DNA from: Rana temporaria
Taxonomy: Eukaryota; Chordata; Amphibia; Anura; Ranidae
Length of the DNA stretch: 64,000 nt
Direction: 5' to 3'
NCBI RefSeq assembly: GCF_905171775.1
Contig: NC_053494.1
Span: forward strand, 130,984,210 to 131,048,209
Part shown: positions 56,656-64,000 of the stretch, one piece after another
Layout of the letters: every line of letters begins with the position of its first letter
How positions within the stretch are numbered: position 1 is the stretch's first letter
The notes under the pieces: generated by a model
What the model saw: only the letters and a program-made list of their open reading frames with translations
The model's database searches: none
Told to the model about the DNA's origin: nothing
Translations under genes and position numbers: made by a program

Positions 56656-57398
56656 TTGCTATAATAAATATTCCCCAAAAATATATAAAAAAAAAAAATT
56701 TTTCCTCAGTTTAGGTCGATACGTATTCTTCTACCTATTTTTGGTAAAAAAAATTACAATAAGCGTTTATCGGTTGGTTTGCGCAAAATTTATAGCGTTT
56801 ACAAAATAGGGGATAGTTTTATTGCATTTTTATAAAAACATTTTTTTTTACTACTAATGGCGGCGATCAGCGTTTTTTTTCGTGACTGCGACATTATGGC
56901 GGACACTTCAGACAATTTTGACACATTTTTGGGACCATTGTCAGTTTCACAGCAAAAAATGCATTTAAAATGCATTGTTTACTGTGAAAATGACAGTTGC
57001 AGTTTAGGAGTTAATCACAGGGGGCGCTGATGGGGTTATGTGTGACCTCATGTGTGTTTACAACGGTAGGGGGTTGTGGCTGTAGGTGTGACATCATCGA
57101 TTGTGTATCCCTATAAAAGGGATCACACGATCGATGCCGCCGCCACAGTGAAGAACGGGGAAGCTGTGTTTACACACAGCTCTCCGCGTTCTTCAGCTCC
57201 GGGGACCGACCGCGGGACTCCAGCGGCGATCGGGTCTGCGGGTCCCGCGGTCCCGGTCATCGAGCTTAGGACCGGGTCGTGGGCGCGCGCCCGCGACCCG
57301 CGGCTGGGTACTAGCACAGGACGTACCTGTACATGCATGTGCCCAGCCGTGCCATTCTGCCGACGTAAATGTGCAGGAGGCGGTCCTTAAGTGGTTAA
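56656..57398 (+). repeat. Interspersed repeat, family R, copy 3
   Basis: Begins 'tttgctataataaatattcc' and ends 'cttaagtggttaagg'. It is homologous to copy 2 through 'cgatacgtattcttctacc' and 'actactaatggcggcgatcag'. The ORFs at 57076-57513 are incidental. Confidence 0.7.
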
Positions 57399-58007
57399 GG
57401 AGTCTTAATTTTATTTCTGTTGATTGCTGATGAGAAAAATAAACAGATGGATTTATTTGTTCCTGCCCCCAATACTTTCGTTGCTCATTGCCTGGACCAC
57501 ATATCTTCATCACTGTGTTATATGTTTTCTGCTGGAAAAAAAAATTGCGCTAAAAGATTACTAATAAGCTGCAACACCATGTGAGATAACACAAAACATA
57601 AAAATAAAGGGTTGCGCTCAAATATTAAATATAGGTCATCGCAACCAATAATTACATATAAGTAAATAAATAATAAATTAGTCGCATGTAACCAATGTGA
57701 CCAATGAATAAGTATTGAATTGACCAATACATTTACCTAAAAAATATTAAATATTAATATTAAAGATAATGGAACCTGTGAAGAAAAAAAATTGGGTGTA
57801 GAATATCTAATGATTGATATTGTCTTCACATCAAATATTCCGTAAACCAATAATCAGCAATAAATACATGAATAAACCAATCCTGTGAAAGCAAAAAACC
57901 TGTGAAGGCAAAAAACCTGTGCAAAAGATACAAAAATTCTAAATAATAACAACATAAGTCTTCCAGTAAAGAAAAAATCCTGGAATAAGTCCCGTGCAAG
58001 ACAAAGG
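57399..58007. other. Unassigned AT-rich sequence
   Basis: No gene recognised. From 57540 the sequence has the same texture as PLE pseudo-LTR flanks ('attgcgct', many AT words), but no hammerhead core or terminal duplication could be found. Confidence 0.4.
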
Positions 58008-58559
58008 CTCCATGCACACTGAAGCTAAAAAAAGCTATTAAAAAAACGCCAGTAGCTTTGCAGGGAGCCTTTCAACGTTTTTAAGCGTTTTTAAAATATC
58101 GTTTATTAGCGTATTTCAGTGTAGCATTTTTTAACTTTTTTTTTTTTGTTTCAGTGGATAAAAAAACGTGAAAAAACCCTGGCACCAGCGTTTTTGAGCG
58201 TCTCTGCGTTTTCGACCTTTTTTGATTTTTTTTGTGTTTTTCCCGCCGAAAAACGGCAAATGGCAAATTTTGGGCGTTCAGAAAAAAGCCAATAAACGCC
58301 AAAGCTCCAAATTAACACTAAAAAACGCCCATGTGTGCATGGGCACATAGGCTAACATAGAGTTCAGTTTATGGGCTTTTTAAAAAAAGCCCAAAACGCC
58401 AATAAACTGCAGTTTATCAGCTTCAGACCCGGTTCACACTGGGGCGACTCGTCAGGCGACACAGCCGCCTGACAAGTCGCGTCCCATTGTAGTCAATAGA
58501 ACCGTTCTAATAGGAGCGACGCAAGTCGCTCCGACTTAGAAAAAGGTTCTTGTACGACT
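58008..58559. repeat. Decayed MITEs, families D and C
   Basis: 'ggctccatgcacactgaagc' and repeated 'aaaaaacgcc' words at 58008-58425 match the family D style. 'ccggttcacactggggcgac' with 'aagtcgc' words from 58432 matches family C. The same D-then-C order occurs at 33636-34351. Confidence 0.5.
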
Positions 58560-59098
58560 TTGGGGGCGAACCACTTCCCAAAAGTGTCAGTTTGTGTCCA
58601 ATGTCTGTCGCAATATCGCTGTTCCCCTATAAGTCGCCGATCGCTGCCATTACTAGTAAAAAAGTTATAAATAAATACAAATTCCAGTATGTATCCCCTA
58701 GTTTGTAGATGCTATAACTTTTGCACAAACCGATCAATATACACTTAATGGGATTTCTTTACCAAAAACCTGCAGCAGAGTACATATTGGCCTAAATGTA
58801 TCAAGAAATTTGATTTTTCTTTTTTTTATTGGGTATGTTTTGTAGCAGAAAGTAAAAAATATTGTTTTGTTTTTGTTATTCAGAATTGTTGGTCTTTTTT
58901 TGTTTATAGCGCAAAAAAATTAATAAAAAACTACAGTGGTAATGAAATACCGCCAAAAGAAAGCTCTCTGTGTGGGGAAAAAGGGACATAAAATGATTTG
59001 GGTACAGTGTCACATGACCTTGCAACTAACACAGTGCTGTATCGCAAAAAAATTACCTGGTCATGAAGGGGGGTAAATCTTCCGGAGGTCAAGTGGTT
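58560..59098 (-). repeat. Interspersed repeat, family R, copy 4
   Basis: Same orientation as copy 1. It contains 'accaaaaacctgcag' to 'gtttatagcgcaaaaa', 'accgccaaaagaaagctct' and 'gtggggaaaaa', ending 'aagtggttaaag'. Confidence 0.7.
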
Positions 59099-59789
59099 AA
59101 AGATCTTGTTTAGTTTACATTGCCAATTTCATCAAACATCTAGTGATAATGTATTACACGATTGCTAAATATAGATCAAAATAAAGATAAGTGTTTGTAT
59201 TTTAAATAAAAAAGAATAGTAATACATTTGGGACACACACCCTAAAGAATAAACATCACATTTAGGAATGCATACCTGCTATATTAAGAGCTCTTTGAAA
59301 AGCAACACATCGGATTTACACCTTCACAGTTTGCATTCAAAGCCGAACTATGTTTATGATGTAGTTTGAAATTATTGCATGGGACTGCGTTCAAAGACAC
59401 ATTACAGATAATCTTTCCAAGAAACACATTTTTATTTTATTTCACTAAAGGTTACTTTACTATAAATATTTTTTTTACTTATATATTACTTAAGTATATG
59501 TTTTTTTAATGTATGAGTTAGAAAAAAAATATCCCTGCTAGAGTCTGAATAATGTGCACATCTTGCAATTCTTGAATTTGTAATGTTTCTTCTATATTGC
59601 CAAATCTAATATTCCTTTAAACAGTCTGTACCGTAGTGTTTTTGTATACTTCACTGCAGTTATGAAACACAGCTTAATCAGCAAACTAGCTCACTAACAG
59701 CCAGTTCACATCTGCATGTTTGGGTACAATGCATTTGGGTACAAACTGCATTGTAGGAACTTTTTACATACATTTTTAGACAACTTAAT
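59099..59789. other. Unassigned AT-rich sequence
   Basis: Nothing recognisable on either strand. Confidence 0.5.
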
Positions 59790-60360
59790 TTTTTTTTTGA
59801 TGTCACAATGTATAGAATATGATTTCCTATCATCTGTGCCCTGTCTTGCCACACAGAGTTAATCCAGCGCTGAGCATTCCTCTTTTTATTGTTCAGTGAA
59901 ATAAAACAGACTTCCAGATAAAGACCAAAGTCCTTGCTTGAGTGACAGGTTATTTACATATCTCGTGCACTAGCTTGCAGACATGCACAGCTTCTTGTCT
60001 ATGTATATTCTGATGGCTGTTTACACTGAACTGTGGATCCCCCCATATTTTGGAAACATTTAATCAAAACACAGGAAAGACAGACAATCCTGGGAGAGCT
60101 GGACAGGAGAGGAGAGGAGGAGAGGAGAGGGGTATGTGAATTGTGCACTTTACAGAAGCTGTGCATGTCTGCAAGCTAGTGCACGAGATATATAAATACC
60201 CTGTCACTCAAGAAAGGACTTTGGTCTTTTTTTCCTGGAAGTCTGTTTTATTTCACTGAACAATAAAAAGAGGATTGCTCAGCACTGGATTAACTCTGTG
60301 TGGCAAGACTGGGCACAGATGATAGGAAATCTTATTCTCTACATTGTGACATAAAAAAAA
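59790..60360. repeat. Long imperfect palindrome (~205-bp arms)
   Basis: The left arm (59790-59995) and right arm (60154-60360) are inverse copies with scattered mismatches and small indels, for example 'gcacagcttct' against 'agaagctgtgc' and 'gatgtcacaatgta' against 'tacattgtgacat'. The ~158-bp spacer holds an 'agaggaggagaggagag' purine run. It could be a fold-back type element or a local inverted duplication. Confidence 0.85.
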
Positions 60361-60818
60361 TGGAAGCACACCAAAGATGCAGTATGTTCATCCTCGCCCA
60401 TGTCACGGCGATGAAAGCAAATTACAAGGTCCTGACTCTGTGGTACCTTGTACCAGCTAGAGTGGCCAAACTTGCATCTACACACTCAGTTCTTTGCTTT
60501 AGAGGCTGTTCAGAAATGGGCAATCACTTGCATATATGGTGGACATGTCCGATAGCGCAACTTTTCTGGAAAGAAATCTTTGCAATGGCCTCTAAAACGT
60601 TCCGACAGCAGATACAACCGGATCCATTTACAGAACTACTTAACCTAAAACCGGAATGTTTAACATTTTTACAATTTAACATTTTTATTCCACTCCTAAC
60701 TGGTGCAAAGCAAACGATAGCTAAAGCATGGAAAACTCCAGTATTAGGGATGGCAGAAACAATACATAGAATGAACGCCACAATGTCACACATAATGGTA
60801 GCCATTGATGGGAACCAA

Positions 60819-61504
60819 GGGCCAGATTCACAAACGAGATACGACGGCGTATCTACTGATACGCCGTTGTATCTCTGTTTCTAACTATGCGACTGATTCA
60901 TAGAATCAGTTACACATAGCTAGCCCTAAGATCCGACAGGTGTAATTGAATTACACTGTCGGATCTTAAGGATGCAATTCTAGGCCGGCTGCTAGGTGGC
61001 GAGGCCATTGCGGCCGGCGTAGAATATGCGAATGAAGACTTACGGCGATCCCCGAACGTCCCGTCGATCTAAATCTACGTCGTTTCCGTCGAGTTACGCT
61101 GCGTAAAACTAGGGCTGAGCCCTAGTTGTCTTAAGCCATGGTAAGTATGGCCGTCGTTCCCGCGTCGAAATTTAAACATCAACGTCGTTTGCGTAAGACG
61201 TCGCTGGACGCCATTTACGTTAACGTCTAAGCAAATGACGTTGGTGCGACGTCAGTTAGCGCAATGCACGTCGGGTAATTTACCCGACGTAGCATGCGCA
61301 GTATGTCCGACGCGGGAGCGCGCCTAATTTAAATGGGACTCGCCCCATTCGATTGGGCCTGTCTTGCGCCGGACGGATTTAAGTTACACCGCTGCAAATT
61401 TCCAGGTAAGTGCTTTGTAGATCGGGCACTTAGGCAGAAAATTTGCGGCGGTGTAACTTAAATCAGAAAAGTTAAGTTGCGCCCGGGCTACGTGAATCTG
61501 GCCC
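60819..61504. mobile_element. MITE, family B, copy 5
   Basis: GGGCCAGATTCACA at the left and its inverse at the right, flanked by CAA on both sides (60816-60818, 61505-61507). It has internal 'gatacgacggcgtatc' and 'tgacg' words as in the other copies. Confidence 0.8.
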
Positions 61505-61881
61505 CAAATCCCAAAATTCAAAAAACTATGGCTCCCATGGATAAAAAAAACAATCTACTTCCAGATTTCAATGATGCGGTCCTTCTGCCATGGTAGCTGA
61601 TTAATTGCTCCAAAACAAATAATTACATACCCATCTACCAATTGAAAAATAAATATTATGCATCGTACTGGTTCTTCGATCGACCCTGTTGGACTTTCTC
61701 TTTGACTCACTACTTTTTTCTTCTCTTTACTCTCCGTCTTTTCTTTTGATTTACATAGTTCTTCACTACAATAAGTCTAATTTGTTATATCACAACCCAT
61801 GTATATAATATGGCGGTAGTTTATATATAATTTATGTTACTGTAGTTATGAATATAATACCATCCACCGTCTATCTAGATC

Positions 61882-62015
61882 AGTGGTTCTCAACTCCGGT
61901 CCTCTTACAGGCCAGATTTTAAATATTACCTTGAGGAAAACGTTTCAGTTAATTTCAGTTATTTTGAAAACGTGACCCGTTAGTGGGTCCCGAGGACCGG
62001 AGTTGAGAACCACTG
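61882..62015. mobile_element. Short hAT MITE with perfect 8-bp target duplication
   Basis: 134 bp starting CAGTGGTTCTCAACTCCGG and ending with its inverse. ATCTAGAT is present on both sides (61874-61881 and 62016-62023). CAGTGGTTCTCAAC with 8-bp duplication is a classic hAT-type end. It is inserted in the L1 3' UTR. Confidence 0.9.
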
Positions 62016-62176
62016 ATCTAGATAGTGAAGATCTAATTAATTCTGTTTAGATATTTTATGTTATTCATTTTTATTTATCTAAAATTCTAACGTAAACTTT
62101 ACCATCTGTCTCCTTGTATAAGAAACTAATGTATTTATCTATTAAATGTGTAATCAATAAAAACTTTTGACAAGGA

Positions 62177-62620
62177 AAGATGCAGTATGTAGGACCTTTT
62201 CTAATGCACCACACCTAAAGCACACATAATACACACAGGTGTGAATGGGGCCCTACCTTGCCGATAAGTACCTTACTCTGCAATCCTGTCAGTCAACTCC
62301 CAGTGTTATATTGACAGCACTTTGCAAAGTAGCGAAGCTTCACTAGTAATAGGATTTTTAAATGTAAAGTTATCAAATAAACGAATGCAATCAGTCTGTG
62401 TTTTTTGCAATCTCCTGATTCCAATAACATAATAAGAGATCAGAAGCTGTGGCAACTGTGATTTATGAATTGTTTTATTGTCATCTGACTGGACAAAACT
62501 GTGTATGTATGTTAAAATAGAAATATGCTTTTTTGTTACAGTCATGTTCAAAGAATTCTAAGTGTGCATAGTTTTACAATTAAAAATATATTCTTAAAAA
62601 AATATATTATATTTTGAAGA
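62177..62620. other. Unassigned sequence upstream of the second receptor
   Basis: Nothing recognisable beyond AT-rich DNA. It would contain the receptor's proximal upstream region, and no promoter motif can be assigned with confidence. Confidence 0.4.
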
Positions 62621-63559
62621 ATGACTGTGAGAAATGTCACAGTGGTCGTGGAATTTATTCTTCTTGGACTTTCTAGTGATCCAAAAACTCAAGTTGTTCT
62701 TTTTCTTATCTTTCTGTTTTGGTATATGATCATCTTGATTGGAAACATACTTTTTATTATTCTAATTTTAACAGACACCAATCTTCATACACCTATGTAT
62801 TTCTTTCTTTCAAACCTTTCTTTTCTGGATCTCTTTTATTCAACTTCAACTGTACCAAGGATGCTGAGGGATCTGATGTCAGTGAGAAATGTTATCTCCT
62901 ATGCTGAGTGTGCAACACAGATGTACATGTCTCTCTCCTTTGGAGAAACTGAGTGTATTCTTCTAGCTATTATGGCCTATGATCGGTATGTAGCTATATG
63001 TTATCCGTTACATTACACTACCATTATGAGTAATATGGTCTGTGTCAGAATAGCTACTGGTACATGGCTATGTGGGTTTCTCCTTTCTATTTCTCATGTG
63101 GGTCTTACGCTGAATGTAGATCTTTGTGGCAACAATGTAATTAATCATTTTCTATGTGAAGTACCAGAAATCCTATCTCTGTCATGTGAAAATATTATCT
63201 TAGTTGAATTCATTATTTTTGTGGTGGGTGTGATCATTCTTATGACTCCTGTCACATTTATTGTAGTGTCGTATATTAAAATAATATTAAGTATCATTAA
63301 AATTGCATCATCAAGTGGTCGAATGAAAGCCTTTTCTACATGTGGGTCTCATATGATAGTTGTTGCAATATTTTATGGTTCAGCTATGGCTGCCTACATG
63401 AAACCTAGATCAAGTTCAATACCAGGAACAGATAAAGTGATTGCCATCTTTTATGTAATTGTACCTCCAATGTTGAACCCAATGATTTATACTCTTAGAA
63501 ATAATGATGTTAAAGTGACATTTCTGAAATTTAGAAATAAATATTTTCATTGCCATTGA
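62621..63559 (+). CDS. Olfactory receptor, class II, intact
   Basis: 312 residues in one exon, with no frame breaks. N-glycosylation site at N5 (NVT), GN at 41-42, and PMYFFLSNLSFLDL at 58-71. C97 is present, MAYDRYVAIC spans 118-127 followed by canonical YPLHY, and the loop cysteines are C169, C179 and C189. KAFSTCGSH lies at 236-244 and PMLNPMIY at 283-290. Gapless alignment with the receptor at 42739 differs at about 73 of 310 positions. Differences cluster in TM1 (31-40) and around 141-163 and 191-210, the ligand-facing helices, while signalling motifs are kept. The same ATG is used as in the paralogue. An odorant G-protein-coupled receptor; ligand unknown. Confidence 0.96.
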   Translation: MTVRNVTVVVEFILLGLSSDPKTQVVLFLIFLFWYMIILIGNILFIILILTDTNLHTPMYFFLSNLSFLDLFYSTSTVPRMLRDLMSVRNVISYAECATQMYMSLSFGETECILLAIMAYDRYVAICYPLHYTTIMSNMVCVRIATGTWLCGFLLSISHVGLTLNVDLCGNNVINHFLCEVPEILSLSCENIILVEFIIFVVGVIILMTPVTFIVVSYIKIILSIIKIASSSGRMKAFSTCGSHMIVVAIFYGSAMAAYMKPRSSSIPGTDKVIAIFYVIVPPMLNPMIYTLRNNDVKVTFLKFRNKYFHCH

Positions 63560-63572
63560 GGAAGGTATCCCA

Positions 63573-63835
63573 GGGCCGCCATCAGGAATTTTGGGGCCCC
63601 TTACACAGCTTCAGGCATGAGCCCCCTGGAGCAGAGAACCGGGGGGGGGGGGGGTGCTGCCACCTAAAGTTGAGAAGCGGGGGGGGCCTTTACAAAAAAA
63701 AAAAAAAAGAATTAAAGAAAAAAATATATATATATATAAAATAAATTATAAAAAAGGGGGGGGTAGCCATCTGGGGCCCTGGGGACCTCTGGGCCATTTA
63801 ATAAAAATAAACCTCTGGGCCCTTTAATAATAATA

Positions 63836-63895
<60 letters not shown>

Positions 63896-64000
63896 AATAA
63901 ACATTTATAAAAAATACATTAAAAAAAGGGGGGTTGCCATCCGGGGCCCTGGGGACCTCTGGGCCTTTTAATAAAGAAAAAAAAAAACATTTATAAAAAA
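63573..64000 (+). repeat. G-rich repeat, family S, copy 2
   Basis: Opens 'ggccgccatcaggaatttt', carries a 14-base G run at 63641-63654, then the same 'ccatc(t/c)ggggccctggggac' iterations as at 876-1330. A TA microsatellite lies at 63846-63890. It begins 14 bp after the receptor stop codon and continues past the window edge. Confidence 0.8.
63846..63890. repeat. (TA)n microsatellite
   Basis: More than twenty TA units within the G-rich repeat. Confidence 0.95.

Larger units (their letters stand above)
60363..62176 (+). pseudogene. 5'-truncated L1 relic with two nested MITEs
   Basis: Coding similarity to the L1 ORF2 C terminus runs from about 60363: MKANYKVLTLWYLVPARVAKL, then a Cys-rich knuckle (CFRGCSEMGNHLHIWWTCPIAQLFW). 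It continues to MVAIDGNQ, where a family B MITE intervenes. It resumes at 61508 with KLWLPWI-type sequence, the usual end of L1 ORF2. The 3' UTR extends to 'aataaaaacttttgacaagg' at about 62175 and contains a hAT MITE. The open frame at 60300-60884 begins in the adjacent palindrome and ends in the MITE, so its full length is not a real protein. Confidence 0.75.

Noticed and set aside
57076..57513. Forward and reverse ORFs of about 100 codons
   Set aside because: They lie in interspersed repeat R, where GC-rich sequence leaves frames open by chance.

Overview
This window looks like vertebrate nuclear DNA, most probably from a frog (anuran amphibian). It has intact single-exon class II olfactory receptor genes and decayed L1 copies. 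It also has a TTAA-flanked MITE of the T2/Kolobok type known from Xenopus, and Penelope-like elements whose terminal repeats carry hammerhead ribozymes. The species cannot be named from sequence alone. The only intact host genes I can support are two olfactory receptors on the + strand, at 42739-43674 and 62621-63559. They align without gaps over about 310 residues at roughly 76% identity (hand count), so this is part of a tandem receptor cluster. Nearly everything else is transposable-element sequence, much of it nested.

Layout. 1-5221: interspersed repeats, a G-rich repeat with AAT/TA microsatellites, the 3' end and LTR of a Ty3/Gypsy-type element (3363-4444), and fragments of an old Penelope-like element (PLE). 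5222-30880: one old interspersed repeat interrupted by two PLE-derived insertions. The first (5585-6465) has 14-bp target duplications. The second (6506-30231, about 23.7 kb) has a 14-15 bp duplication around a mosaic of near-identical 5.04-kb PLE units: three reverse-strand coding copies, an inverted patch, the tail of a fourth reverse-strand copy, and one complete forward copy. The old PLE appears to resume at 30881-31556, so the nesting is old PLE > repeat > two younger PLE insertions. 31595-42410: MITEs (five copies of one family with GGSCY-GATTCA-like ends and 3-bp duplications, other palindromic MITEs, one T2/Kolobok-like element) and a 5'-truncated L1. 42739-47110: first receptor, then an L1 relic split by a MITE. 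47115-56655: hAT transposons, including a large decayed element with BED finger, DDE and dimerisation regions, itself interrupted by a Tc1/mariner copy, an interspersed repeat and a MITE. 56656-62176: more repeats, a 570-bp imperfect palindrome and another L1 relic with two nested MITEs. 62621-64000: second receptor, then a second copy of the G-rich repeat seen at the left edge.

The most interesting object is the PLE mosaic. Its units encode a reverse transcriptase (DKG, YIDD) followed by a GIY-YIG endonuclease. Each pseudo-LTR holds a type I hammerhead ribozyme motif. Both outer ends of the block are outward-facing element 3' ends, and one target duplication encloses the whole block. The small insertion at 5585-6465 has the same geometry. 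This suggests that a complex multi-copy, partly inverted product entered at one site. Each coding copy is broken by at least one homopolymer-length change or truncation, so none reads as a single uninterrupted frame here.
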